From NCBI RefSeq assembly GCF_018130785.1, contig NZ_JAFCJT010000030.1:17216-81215 (forward strand): 64,000 nt of DNA, given 5' to 3'. Positions 8,274-16,660 of this stretch are shown one piece after another. The notes under the pieces were generated by a model. That model saw only the letters and a program-made list of their open reading frames with translations, had not been told where the DNA came from and made no database searches. The stretch is from Bradyrhizobium liaoningense (GTDB taxonomy: Bacteria; Pseudomonadota; Alphaproteobacteria; Rhizobiales; Xanthobacteraceae). Numbering within the stretch: position 1 is the stretch's first letter; each line of letters begins with the position of its first letter. The translations under genes were made by a program, and so were the position numbers.

Positions 8274-9383
8274 ATGAAGACACGTGCCGCCGTTGCTTTC
8301 GAAGCCAAGAAACCACTCGAGATCGTCGAAGTCGATCTGGAAGGACCGAAGGCCGGCGAAGTCCTGGTCGAGATCAAGGCGACGGGCATCTGCCATACCG
8401 ACGCCTACACGCTCGACGGCTTCGACAGCGAAGGAATCTTCCCGTCGATCCTGGGGCATGAGGGCGCCGGTATCATCCGCGAGATCGGACCGGGCGTGAC
8501 CTCGGTGAAACCGGGCGACCACGTCATCCCGCTCTACACGCCGGAGTGCCGGCAGTGCAAAAGCTGCCTGAGCCAGAAGACCAATCTCTGCACCGCGATC
8601 CGCGCGACGCAAGGCAAGGGCGTGATGCCTGACGGCACCAGCCGCTTCTCCTACAAGGGCAAGCCGGTCTACCACTACATGGGCTGCTCGACCTTCTCGA
8701 ACTTCACCGTGCTGCCGGAGATCGCCGTCGCCAAGATCCGCGAGGACGCGCCGTTCGACAAGAGCTGCTACATCGGCTGCGGCGTCACCACCGGCGTCGG
8801 CGCCGTCGTCAACACCGCGAAGGTCACGCCGGGCTCCAATGTGGTCGTGTTCGGCCTCGGCGGCATCGGCCTCAACGTGATCCAGGGCGCCAAGATGGCC
8901 GGCGCCGACAAGATCATCGGCGTCGACATCAACGACTCCAAGGAGGATTGGGGCCGCCGGTTCGGCATGACCGAGTTCGTCAACCCCAAGAAGATCACCG
9001 GCGACATCGTCGCGCATCTGGTCAACCTGACCGACGGTGGCGCCGACTACACCTTCGATTGCACCGGCAACACCACCGTGATGCGCCAGGCGCTGGAAGC
9101 CTGCCATCGCGGCTGGGGCACCTCGATCATCATCGGCGTTGCCGAATCCGGCAAGGAGATCGCCACCCGCCCGTTCCAGCTCGTCACCGGGCGCAACTGG
9201 CGCGGCACGGCCTTCGGCGGCGCCCGCGGCCGCACCGACGTGCCGAAGATCGTCGACTGGTACATGAACGGAAAGATCCAGATCGATCCGATGATCACCC
9301 ACGTGCTCAAGCTCGAGGAGATCAACAAGGGTTTTGACCTCATGCACGAGGGCAAATCCATCCGTTCAGTCGTCGTGTTCTAG
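8274..9383 (+). CDS. adhC: S-(hydroxymethyl)glutathione dehydrogenase / class III alcohol dehydrogenase
   Basis: This 369-residue cytoplasmic zinc enzyme oxidises S-hydroxymethylglutathione to S-formylglutathione with NAD+. Visible features are the catalytic zinc ligands (GICHTD and GHEGAG), the structural zinc cluster CRQCKSC..C, the Rossmann motif GLGGIGLNVIQGAK, and the class III ending GKSIRSVVVF. The length is standard. It follows xoxG by 57 bases with a gagga-type ribosome site. In Bradyrhizobium it has been called flhA, a name also used for a flagellar gene. It takes the formaldehyde made by XoxF after capture by glutathione. Confidence 0.96.
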   Translation: MKTRAAVAFEAKKPLEIVEVDLEGPKAGEVLVEIKATGICHTDAYTLDGFDSEGIFPSILGHEGAGIIREIGPGVTSVKPGDHVIPLYTPECRQCKSCLSQKTNLCTAIRATQGKGVMPDGTSRFSYKGKPVYHYMGCSTFSNFTVLPEIAVAKIREDAPFDKSCYIGCGVTTGVGAVVNTAKVTPGSNVVVFGLGGIGLNVIQGAKMAGADKIIGVDINDSKEDWGRRFGMTEFVNPKKITGDIVAHLVNLTDGGADYTFDCTGNTTVMRQALEACHRGWGTSIIIGVAESGKEIATRPFQLVTGRNWRGTAFGGARGRTDVPKIVDWYMNGKIQIDPMITHVLKLEEINKGFDLMHEGKSIRSVVVF

Positions 9384-9416
9384 CTCGAAAGCGTCACACC
9401 CAAGGAGGATCGACCC

Positions 9417-9980
9417 ATGACTGTTGCACTCCATCCCTCGATCGATAACGGCGTCAAACAGGGTAGCGGCAACTTTGCCGGTGGCACACTGGTCTGCAAA
9501 TGCACGGACCACCCGGTCAAGGTCGCGGTGAAGGGCGACGTCGCCCACAACCACGCCTGCGGCTGCACCAAGTGCTGGAAACCGCAAGGCGCGAACTTCT
9601 CGGTGGTCGCCGTGGTGCCGCGCCAGAACGTCAGCGTGACCGAGAACGGCGACAAGCTCCAGATCGTCGACGCTTCCGCGGTGATCCAGCGCTACGCCTG
9701 CAAGGCCTGCGGCACGCACATGTACGGCCGCATCGAGAACAAGGGCCACCCGTTCTACGGCCTCGATTTCATCCATCCCGAGCTGTTCCAGGAGCAGGGC
9801 TCGCAGGCGCCGCAATTCGCCGCCTTCGTCTCCTCCGTGATCGAATCCGGCGTGAAGCCGGAACAGATGGCAGGGATCCGCTCGCGGCTGAAGGAAATCG
9901 GGCTTGAGCCCTATGACTGCCTGTCGCCGGCGCTGATGGACGCGATCGCGACCCACGTGGCGAAAGCCAAGGCTGCCTGA
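9417..9980 (+). CDS. gfa: S-(hydroxymethyl)glutathione synthase (glutathione-dependent formaldehyde-activating enzyme)
   Basis: This 187-residue protein of the Gfa family was reported to speed the condensation of formaldehyde with glutathione, feeding AdhC. It carries the zinc-binding cysteines CKC near the start, CGCTKC in the middle, and CKACGTHMYGR further on, the family hallmark. It follows adhC by 33 bases with a strong AAGGAGG ribosome site. It closes the methanol-formaldehyde-formate module; the S-formylglutathione hydrolase and formate dehydrogenase must be elsewhere. Some work treats Gfa as a glutathione carrier rather than a true catalyst. Confidence 0.95.
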   Translation: MTVALHPSIDNGVKQGSGNFAGGTLVCKCTDHPVKVAVKGDVAHNHACGCTKCWKPQGANFSVVAVVPRQNVSVTENGDKLQIVDASAVIQRYACKACGTHMYGRIENKGHPFYGLDFIHPELFQEQGSQAPQFAAFVSSVIESGVKPEQMAGIRSRLKEIGLEPYDCLSPALMDAIATHVAKAKAA

Positions 9981-10018
9981 CAAGGCCGCCTGAACAGGCC
10001 CGCCAGACCTTCGCCGTG

Positions 10019-10063
10019 CCCGTCCGCTCGCTGGCCCCGACCATCGCCAGCGAGCCGGACGGG
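10019..10063 (+). terminator. Hairpin downstream of gfa
   Basis: An almost perfect 17-bp stem (10019-10035 with 10046-10063, one bulged base) begins 38 bases after the gfa stop. It lacks a T-run, so it may act as an mRNA-protecting hairpin. Confidence 0.5.
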
Positions 10064-10237
10064 TCTGGCCCCAACCAATCGCTGCGATGCCTCCGCTTCG
10101 CACGACGCAAGACACGAGGGCCATGAGCTCCTCAGATGAGCTCCTCAGTCCTGGTCTCTGAATGACTGCGCAGTGCCGCCGACTTCCCCTCGAAGTCCGC
10201 GCCTCTGCGTTTCTCCCTCCCTCGACTGAGGCATCCT

Positions 10238-10275
10238 GCTTCGTCCGCGCAGCCTCTGCCGGACGAAGCTTTTTT
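10238..10275 (+). terminator. Intrinsic terminator
   Basis: A perfect 10-bp stem (gcttcgtccg 10238-10247 with cggacgaagc 10260-10269) is followed at once by six T residues. It fits the end of the xoxF-xoxG-adhC-gfa transcript, or of a separate small transcript within 9981-10237. Confidence 0.75.
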
Positions 10276-10610
10276 GTCGTGCACGTTTCGCAGGCGCAGG
10301 GGCGTGATGCCGCGCCCTGCTTTTGACAAACCTTCGTTGCAATCTTTTCCCGTCAAGAACAACCGGCTGTGAACGCCGGGCCGGCGCGGTCTCTGCTACG
10401 ATTGCGTCGTCACGATGCCGCGCGAATTCAATCAATCAAGAACAAGACGGGAAGTAACAAGCACATCCGGACATCACGAGTCGCGTTCCAGCTTCCTGCC
10501 GGGATCTGCCCGCGCGGGAGAACAGGCCGGAATGCGGCGGCAACGGTCATTGCGTCGACCTGTGTCGGCAATGTTGAAATCAACATGCTTATGAAGAGCG
10601 AGGGACCATC
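10276..10610. other. Gene-free leader before the molybdenum hydroxylase genes
   Basis: I see no supported gene here. The 81-codon frame at 10369-10614 has no family resemblance and runs into the next start. The stretch presumably holds the promoter of the operon starting at 10611. Confidence 0.35.
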
Positions 10611-11063
10611 ATGATCAAGGTGAAGATCAACGGCCAGGAACAGAGCTGGGACGGCGACCCGGATCTCCCGCTACTCTGGTTCTTGCGTGACGAGGCCGGA
10701 CTGACAGGCACCAAGTTCGGCTGCGGTCAGGCCCTGTGCGGCGCCTGCACCGTCATCGTCGACAAGGAGGCCGTGCGCTCCTGCATCACGTCGATCAACG
10801 ACGTCGCCGGGCGCGAGGTGACCACCATCGAGGGGCTGCATCCGAACGGCGATCATCCCGTCCAGAAAGCGTGGCGTCAGGTCAACGTGCCCCAATGTGG
10901 CTTCTGCCAGGCTGGCCAGATCATGCAGGCCGCCGCACTGCTGATGGAGAACCCCAAGCCGTCGCACGACCAGATCCGCGAAGCGATGGCCGGCAACATC
11001 TGCCGCTGCGGCTGCTACCAGCGCATCGAGAACGCAGTCCATCTCGCATCGACGGGAGTGTGA
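10611..11063 (+). CDS. Small [2Fe-2S] subunit of a molybdenum hydroxylase (isoquinoline 1-oxidoreductase alpha type)
   Basis: This 150-residue protein has the two iron-sulfur clusters of the xanthine-oxidase family. The plant-type ferredoxin motif CGCGQALCGAC is near residue 40, and the C-terminal set CGFC..CRCGC is around residues 95-140. The family carries electrons from the molybdenum site to an acceptor. It lies one base before the large subunit, and no FAD subunit follows, so this is the two-subunit IorAB/aldehyde-dehydrogenase type that usually donates to cytochromes. The substrate is unknown; an aldehyde is plausible beside a PQQ alcohol dehydrogenase. Confidence 0.9.
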   Translation: MIKVKINGQEQSWDGDPDLPLLWFLRDEAGLTGTKFGCGQALCGACTVIVDKEAVRSCITSINDVAGREVTTIEGLHPNGDHPVQKAWRQVNVPQCGFCQAGQIMQAAALLMENPKPSHDQIREAMAGNICRCGCYQRIENAVHLASTGV

Positions 11064-11064
11064 C

Positions 11065-13377
11065 ATGAATTTCATCGACAACCCCGGGAAGCTTCGTGGC
11101 TTCGAGAAGCACATTCGGGTCGAGAAGGTCTCGCGCCGCAGCATCCTGAAGGGGCTCGGCGTCACCGGCGGCTTCGTGCTCGCCGCCCCCGTGATGTCGC
11201 GCCAGGCCTTCGCCTATGAGACCGGCGCCGGCAAGATGCCGCACGGCGTCGTGGTCGATCCGCGCGTCTTCGTCGCGGTCGCGCCCGACGGCACCGTCAC
11301 CATCCTCGCCCACCGCGCCGAGATGGGCACCGGCGTGCGCACCAGCCTGCCGCTGATCGTGGCCGAGGAGATGGAAGCCGACTGGTCCAGGGTTAAGGTG
11401 GAGCAGGCCCATGGCGACGAGGTCAAGTTCGGCAACCAGGACACCGACGGCTCCCGCAGCACGCGGCATTATCTGATCCCGATGCGCCAGATCGGCGCCT
11501 CCGCCCGCACCATGCTGGAGCAGGCCGCCGCCAAGCGCTGGGGCGTGCCGGCGACCGAGGTCAAGGCCGTCAACCACGAGGTCGTCCATAGCGCCAGCGG
11601 CCGCAAGCTCGGCTTCGGCGAACTCGCTGCCGACGCCGCCAAGGAATCGGTGCCTGCTATCGAAGGCCTCAAGCTGAAGGACCCCAAGGACTTCCGCTAT
11701 CTGGGCAAGGGCCAGGTCGGCATCGTCGATCTCCACGACATCACCACCGGCAAGGCGCGCTACGGCGCCGACGTACGCCTGCCCGGCATGAAGTATGCCG
11801 TGATCGCACGCCCGCCGGTGACCGGCGGCAAGCTGGTCTCGTTCGATCCGGACGCCGCGCTGAAGGTCCCCGGCGTCGAGAAGGTGATGCAGGCGCGCGG
11901 CTGGCCATGGCCGTCGAAATTCCAGCCGCTCGGCGGCGTCGCGGTGATCGCACGCAACACCGGCGCGGCAATCAAGGGCCGTGACGCGTTGAAGCTGACC
12001 TGGGACGACGGCGCCAACGGCAAATACGACTCCGTCGCCTATCGCAAGGAGCTCGAGGAAGCCTCGCGCAAACCGGGCCTCGTCGTACGCCAGGAGGGTG
12101 ACGCAGACGCTGCGCTGAAAGGCGCCGACAAGGTCGTCGTCGGCGAATACTATCTGCCGCACCTCGCCCATGTCAGCATGGAGCCGCCGGTCGCGGTCGC
12201 CGACGTCAAGGGCGACAAGGCGGAGATATGGGCGCCGGTGCAGAGCCCCGGCGGCACCCGCGAGGACGTCGCCAAGACGCTCGGCATTCCCGAGGACAAC
12301 GTCACCGTCAACGTGACGCTGCTCGGCGGCGGCTTCGGCCGCAAGTCGAAATGCGACTTCGCGCTCGAGGCCGCGCTTCTGTCGAAGGAGCTCGGTGCGC
12401 CCGTGAAGGTGCAGTGGACGCGCGAGGACGACCTCCACCACGACTTCCTGCACACGGTCTCCGTGGAACGGATCGAGGCGGGGCTCGACAAGAGCGGCAA
12501 GGTGATCGCCTGGCGCCACCGCAGCGTGGCGCCGACCATCGCCTCGACCTTCGCCGCCGGCGCAAATCATGCCGCACCGTTCGAGCTCGGCATGGGCCTC
12601 GTCGACATGCCTTTCGAGATCGCCAACATCTCCTGCGAGAACCCGGAGGCTGCGGCGTTCACCCGCATCGGCTGGTTCCGTTCGGTCTCGAACATCCCGC
12701 GCGCGTTCGCGGTGCAATCGATGGTCGGCGAGATCGCGCATGCGACCGGCCGCGACCAGAAGGAGACGCTGCTCGCGCTGATCGGCAGCCCACGCATCGT
12801 CAAGCCCGCCGTGAAAGATATGTGGAACTACGGCGAGCCCTATGACAGCTACCCGATCGACACCGCGCGCCTGCGCAAGGTGGTCGAGCTGGTCGCCGAG
12901 AAGGGCGAATGGGGCCGTCAGGTGCCAAAGGGCCATGGTCTCGGCATCGCCGTGCACCGCAGCTTCGTCAGCTACATCGCGACCATCGTCGAGGTGGCCA
13001 TCGACGAGAAGGGCAAGCTGTCGGTGCCGCGGGTCGACACCGCGATCGACTGCGGCACCTATGTCAACCCCGAGCGCATCGCCTCGCAGATCGAGGGCGC
13101 GGCGATCATGGGGCTTAGCCTCGCCAAATACGGCGCGGTCACCTTCAAGGACGGCAAGGTGGAGCAGAAGAACTTTGACGACTTCCAGGTCATCAGGATG
13201 GATGAATCCCCTGGGGTCACCAATGTCTACATCGTCCCGCCCGGACCCGACACGCCGCCGAGCGGCGTCGGCGAGCCCGGCGTGCCACCCTTCGCACCTG
13301 CACTGATGAATGCGATCTTCGCAGCCGCCGGCAAGCGTATTCGCAGCCTGCCGCTCGGCAAGCAATTGGAAGCATAG
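11065..13377 (+). CDS. Molybdopterin-binding large subunit, IorB-type, Tat-exported
   Basis: The 770-residue protein has a twin-arginine signal (SRRSILKGLGVTGGFVLAAP, residues about 27-46), so the complex is probably periplasmic and its small partner rides along. It then shows the aldehyde-oxidase a/b hammerhead region (KARYGADVRLPGMKYAVIARP) and molybdopterin-binding segments (LGGGFGRKS, AAFTRIGWFRSV). The C-terminal GVGEPG supplies the family glutamate. The gene starts one base after the small subunit stop. In related acetic acid bacteria such complexes oxidise aldehydes into the respiratory chain; whether this one serves C1, aromatic or N-heterocycle oxidation cannot be read from sequence. 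Confidence 0.9.
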   Translation: MNFIDNPGKLRGFEKHIRVEKVSRRSILKGLGVTGGFVLAAPVMSRQAFAYETGAGKMPHGVVVDPRVFVAVAPDGTVTILAHRAEMGTGVRTSLPLIVAEEMEADWSRVKVEQAHGDEVKFGNQDTDGSRSTRHYLIPMRQIGASARTMLEQAAAKRWGVPATEVKAVNHEVVHSASGRKLGFGELAADAAKESVPAIEGLKLKDPKDFRYLGKGQVGIVDLHDITTGKARYGADVRLPGMKYAVIARPPVTGGKLVSFDPDAALKVPGVEKVMQARGWPWPSKFQPLGGVAVIARNTGAAIKGRDALKLTWDDGANGKYDSVAYRKELEEASRKPGLVVRQEGDADAALKGADKVVVGEYYLPHLAHVSMEPPVAVADVKGDKAEIWAPVQSPGGTREDVAKTLGIPEDNVTVNVTLLGGGFGRKSKCDFALEAALLSKELGAPVKVQWTREDDLHHDFLHTVSVERIEAGLDKSGKVIAWRHRSVAPTIASTFAAGANHAAPFELGMGLVDMPFEIANISCENPEAAAFTRIGWFRSVSNIPRAFAVQSMVGEIAHATGRDQKETLLALIGSPRIVKPAVKDMWNYGEPYDSYPIDTARLRKVVELVAEKGEWGRQVPKGHGLGIAVHRSFVSYIATIVEVAIDEKGKLSVPRVDTAIDCGTYVNPERIASQIEGAAIMGLSLAKYGAVTFKDGKVEQKNFDDFQVIRMDESPGVTNVYIVPPGPDTPPSGVGEPGVPPFAPALMNAIFAAAGKRIRSLPLGKQLEA

Positions 13378-13434
13378 AGGCGGGAACACAAGGCGGCCTC
13401 GCGCCGTTTCCATCGATCTGACAGGAGCAGATCG

Positions 13435-13695
13435 ATGACCAACATCTCAAAGGCGCTCGCAGTCTCGTTGCTGTCGGGCGCCTTTTTCATACCAGCCGCT
13501 GGCGCGTTCGCCCAAACCAACACGACCCCGCCGACCACGGCCACGCGCCCCACCGCGCCCGACCAGAACTCACTCCCCAACGCCACCGCCCCGCCCGCCT
13601 CGACCACCCAGACCACCGGGCAGAGCAGCACCGATCCCAAGGTTCAGGAGATGAACCAGAAGGAAAAGGACAAGGTGGACCGTCACGGGAAGTAG
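13435..13695 (+). CDS. Small exported Thr/Pro-rich protein of unknown function
   Basis: This 86-residue protein has a clear signal peptide (cleaved near AFAQ, residue about 25). The mature region is low-complexity, built from Thr, Pro, Ala and Asn, and ends in a charged tail (KEKDKVDRHGK). A GGAGCAG ribosome site precedes the ATG. It resembles the 89-residue protein at 21751 in design: signal peptide, then a disordered polar tail ending in lysine. I do not recognise a family. Confidence 0.6.
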   Translation: MTNISKALAVSLLSGAFFIPAAGAFAQTNTTPPTTATRPTAPDQNSLPNATAPPASTTQTTGQSSTDPKVQEMNQKEKDKVDRHGK

Positions 13696-13813
13696 TTGCC
13701 TGGCGCTTTTGCCCGCAAACGCTTCCGCATCGTCATGGCTGGCTCGTCCCGGCCATCAACGACCTTTGCTTCGGCACGAAGTGGTGCGCAGATAGCGATC
13801 CATCACACATGCA

Positions 13814-13845
13814 AAATGCGGCGGACGTTGCCGTCCGCCGCATTT
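13814..13845. terminator. Bidirectional terminator-like hairpin between convergent genes
   Basis: A perfect 13-bp stem (13814-13826 with 13833-13845, loop of 6) has A residues before it and T residues in it. It lies between the + strand small gene ending at 13695 and the - strand dehydrogenase ending at 13886, so it can terminate both. Confidence 0.7.
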
Positions 13846-13885
13846 GCCCCCTGACGCTCCGCTTCCTTCGATCCGCCCGCGGAGC

Positions 13886-15625
13886 TTATTTCTTCAGCGC
13901 AAACACCCAGATGACGCCGCCCTGCGGCACATTGGATTCGATGCCGATATTGTTGGTCGCGAGCGCATCCTGGATGCGCTGCGCGTCGACGCCCCATCCG
14001 GACTGGATCGCGATGTATTGCGTGCCGTCGATCTCATAGGACGACGGCATGCCCATGATGCCGGAGTTGGTCTTCTGCTCCCACAGCAGCTCGCCGGTCT
14101 TGGCGTTAAAGGCGCGGAAGTTGCGGTCGTTGGTGCCGCCGACGAAGACGAGATCGCCTGCGGTCGCCGTCACTGAGCCGAACAACTGCGACTTCGGGAA
14201 ATTGTGCTGCCACACCTTCTTGCCGGTGGCGGGATCCCAGGCCTGGAGCTCGCCGAAATGATCCGCGCCGGGCTTGGTCTTCAGCCCGATGTCTTCCGGC
14301 TTGGTGCCGAGCCAGAGCTCGCCGGGCTTGAGCGGAAGCTTCTCGCCGGTAAATCCGCCGCAGAAATTCTCGTTGGCGGGCACGTAGACAAGGCCTGTCT
14401 TCTGGCTATAGGCCGCCGACGGCCAGTCCTTTCCGCCCCACAGCGACGGACAGAACTCGACGCGTTTGCCGACGGCCGGCTTGTGATCGGGATCGACGAT
14501 CGGCCGCCCGCTCTCGGCATCAATGCCCTTCCAGACGTCGGTGGAGACGAACGGCCAGCCGGCGACATAGTTGATCTTGGTCGGCGTGCGCTCGAGCACC
14601 CAGAAGATCGCGTCGCGGCCGGGATGGACCAGGCTCTTGATGTTGCGCCCATTGCGTTGCAGGTCGATCAGCATCGGCGCTTCGACCTCGTCCCAGTCCC
14701 ACGAATCGTTCTGGTGATACTGGTGATGGGTCTTGATCTTGCCGTTGCTGGGATCGAGCGCGAGCACCGACGAGGTGTAGAGATTGTCGCCGGGGTGCAT
14801 CTCACCGGGCCACGGCGCGGCGTTGCCGACGCCCCAATAGATCGTCTTGGTGTCCTTGTCGTAATTGCCGGTCATCCAGGCCGAGCCGCCGCCGTTCTTC
14901 CAGTCGTCGCCCTGCCAGGTGTCGTGACCGGGCTCGCCCTCGCCCGGAATGGTGTAGGTCCGCCACAGCTCCTTGCCGTCCTTGGCATCGAATGCAGCGA
15001 CATAGCCGCGCACGCCGAACTCGCCGCCGGAGCCGCCGACGATGACCTTGCCGTCGACGACCAGCGGCATCAGGGTCATGTACTGGCCCTTCTTGTAATC
15101 CTGCACCTTGGTGTCCCACACCACCTTGCCGGACTTGGCGTCGAGTGCCACGACATGGTCGTCGGTGGTGGCGAGATAGAGCTTGTCCTCCCAGAGGCCG
15201 ACACCGCGGCTGGTCGGGTGCAACTGGAACAGATCGTCGGGGAGCTGCCGCTTGTAGCGCCAGTACTCGTCACCCGTCTTCGCGTTCAGCGCGATCACCT
15301 GGCCCATCGGCGTCGCCACGAACATCACACCGTTGTTGACGATCGGCGGCGCCTCGTGGCCTTCGACCACGCCGGTGGCAAACGTCCAGACCGGCGTGAG
15401 GTTCTTCACATTCGAGGTGTTGATCTGGTCGAGCGGGCTATAGCCCTGCCCGTCATAGGTGCGCCGATAGAGCATCCAGTTGCTGGGTTCCGGATTTTCC
15501 AGCCGCTGCGCGGTGACCGGAGAATAATTCTCGATCGGGCCGGCGCCGGCGGCGGTCGAGGCAAGACACGTGAAGGCGACGAAGCCGGACAGCAACCATT
15601 GCTTCCTGGTCATGGACGTTTTCAT
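13886..15625 (-). CDS. PQQ-dependent alcohol dehydrogenase, lanthanide-type active site, no vicinal disulfide
   Basis: The 579-residue periplasmic quinoprotein has a signal peptide (cleaved near AGAGP) and propeller W-motifs throughout. Likely active-site residues are Glu202 (GGEFGV), Asn268 (GVGNAAPW) and the DWD pair Asp310/Asp312 in NDSWDWDEVEAP. The second Asp is the lanthanide marker. Unlike XoxF it has no adjacent Cys-Cys: the corresponding segment reads LHPTSRGVG (about 135-143). A GGGGA ribosome site precedes the ATG. A Rieske-type gene lies upstream in the same direction and may be in the same transcript. The substrate is unknown; related enzymes oxidise primary alcohols and aldehydes. 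Confidence 0.92.
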   Translation of the reverse strand: MKTSMTRKQWLLSGFVAFTCLASTAAGAGPIENYSPVTAQRLENPEPSNWMLYRRTYDGQGYSPLDQINTSNVKNLTPVWTFATGVVEGHEAPPIVNNGVMFVATPMGQVIALNAKTGDEYWRYKRQLPDDLFQLHPTSRGVGLWEDKLYLATTDDHVVALDAKSGKVVWDTKVQDYKKGQYMTLMPLVVDGKVIVGGSGGEFGVRGYVAAFDAKDGKELWRTYTIPGEGEPGHDTWQGDDWKNGGGSAWMTGNYDKDTKTIYWGVGNAAPWPGEMHPGDNLYTSSVLALDPSNGKIKTHHQYHQNDSWDWDEVEAPMLIDLQRNGRNIKSLVHPGRDAIFWVLERTPTKINYVAGWPFVSTDVWKGIDAESGRPIVDPDHKPAVGKRVEFCPSLWGGKDWPSAAYSQKTGLVYVPANENFCGGFTGEKLPLKPGELWLGTKPEDIGLKTKPGADHFGELQAWDPATGKKVWQHNFPKSQLFGSVTATAGDLVFVGGTNDRNFRAFNAKTGELLWEQKTNSGIMGMPSSYEIDGTQYIAIQSGWGVDAQRIQDALATNNIGIESNVPQGGVIWVFALKK

Positions 15626-15647
15626 GGACGTTCCCCTTTTTCATCCG

Positions 15648-15673
15648 TTTGAATTCTTGTTTTGAATTCTTGT
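15648..15673. repeat. Tandem duplication of 13 bp
   Basis: TTTGAATTCTTGT occurs twice back to back (15648-15660 and 15661-15673), 22 bases upstream of the PQQ dehydrogenase start. It could be polymerase slippage or a doubled protein-binding site in the leader. Confidence 0.7.
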
Positions 15674-15742
15674 CGTTCGTCCCGTCGTCCGCCCCTCGGC
15701 GGATGCGGCCTCTCGTGACGCGGGCATACCCCGCACCGTCCA

Positions 15743-16396
15743 TCATCCTGGCTGCACGCCACCTACCTTTCCGATGAAGTTGCCGGCGACGCTGAGCGAA
15801 CCGTCAGCGAGCGCGAGCGGCAGCGCGGCGAGACGCCGCGGCGCCGGCCCGAACACGACCTGCGCGCCCTCGCGGGGATCGTATTCGGAGTTGTGACACA
15901 TGCACTTGAACACCTCCTTGTCGCCGACATCGCTCTTGACCCAGGCGGTGACGGGACAGCCGGCATGCGAGCAGATCGCCGAATAGGCCAGGATGCCGTC
16001 GACGGCGCGCGCGCGGGTCTTCTCGTCGAGCTCGGCGGGATCAAGCCGGATGATCAGGATCTCGTTGAGCCGCGAGGCGCTGCGCACCACCGATGTGTTG
16101 GGATCCTTCGGCCAGGCATGGACCGGCGGTCCGCCGGCCGGGAGATCGGCCGCGGTGATGAGCTTTCCCTCCTTGTCGCCTTCGGAGAAGACGAGGAGAT
16201 CACCCTTCTGCGGACGTTCGTCGGAGCCTGGCGGATCCTCGCCCGCGCGCGCCTGCGTGGAACAACCAAGGCAGGCGGTCGTGGCGAGCGCGCCAAGCAG
16301 CAGCGTCCGCCGCGTCTGTTCTGTGCCCGCGTCGACTTCAGGTTCCGCGGTGCTCTCTGACGATGAGGGAGTGGTGTTGAATGATGCGCGCGACAT
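15743..16396 (-). CDS. Tat-exported Rieske [2Fe-2S] protein
   Basis: With the ATG at 16396 the protein has 217 residues: a short N-terminal tail, a twin-arginine signal (QTRRTLLLGALATTACLGC, about 27-45), and a C-terminal Rieske domain. The cluster ligands are in CSHAGCP and CMCHNSEYDP. The Rieske domain resembles the bc1 iron-sulfur subunit, but cytochrome b and c1 genes are absent. The gene precedes the PQQ dehydrogenase on the same strand, so I infer an electron-transfer role in alcohol oxidation. A longer start at ATG 16501 is possible; it would put 35 extra residues before the Tat motif. The cysteine at the end of the signal could also be lipidated. Confidence 0.78.
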   Translation of the reverse strand: MSRASFNTTPSSSESTAEPEVDAGTEQTRRTLLLGALATTACLGCSTQARAGEDPPGSDERPQKGDLLVFSEGDKEGKLITAADLPAGGPPVHAWPKDPNTSVVRSASRLNEILIIRLDPAELDEKTRARAVDGILAYSAICSHAGCPVTAWVKSDVGDKEVFKCMCHNSEYDPREGAQVVFGPAPRRLAALPLALADGSLSVAGNFIGKVGGVQPG

Positions 16397-16660
16397 GCAC
16401 GCCAGCAGGCGCTGGAACTCTGCCGAAAAAAAGGCGGAGAATTGGCGCCGCAGCGCATCAATATGTCTTTGCTCGCTTTGGTTGAACGCAAGTGAATGCA
16501 TTCCAGCGCATATTTGCAATTGCAACGTCACGTCGCGCGATCGGCATGATGATTTTGCAGATCAGACCGATGATGCGGGAATTGGTGCAACGCGTTACTG
16601 GCTGCGCAGCGCAACCTCGAAGCGATACAACTGTACGTTTTACAGGCAGGCTTGCTGCCG

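Noticed and set aside
10369..10614. 81-codon frame before the IorA-type gene
   Set aside because: It runs into the next start, has no ribosome site and no family likeness.
10921..13413. An 830-codon open frame antisense to the molybdenum hydroxylase genes
   Set aside because: High-GC genes keep the opposite strand open; the translation is rich in Arg, His, Asp and Gly with no family pattern, while the + strand has clear motifs.
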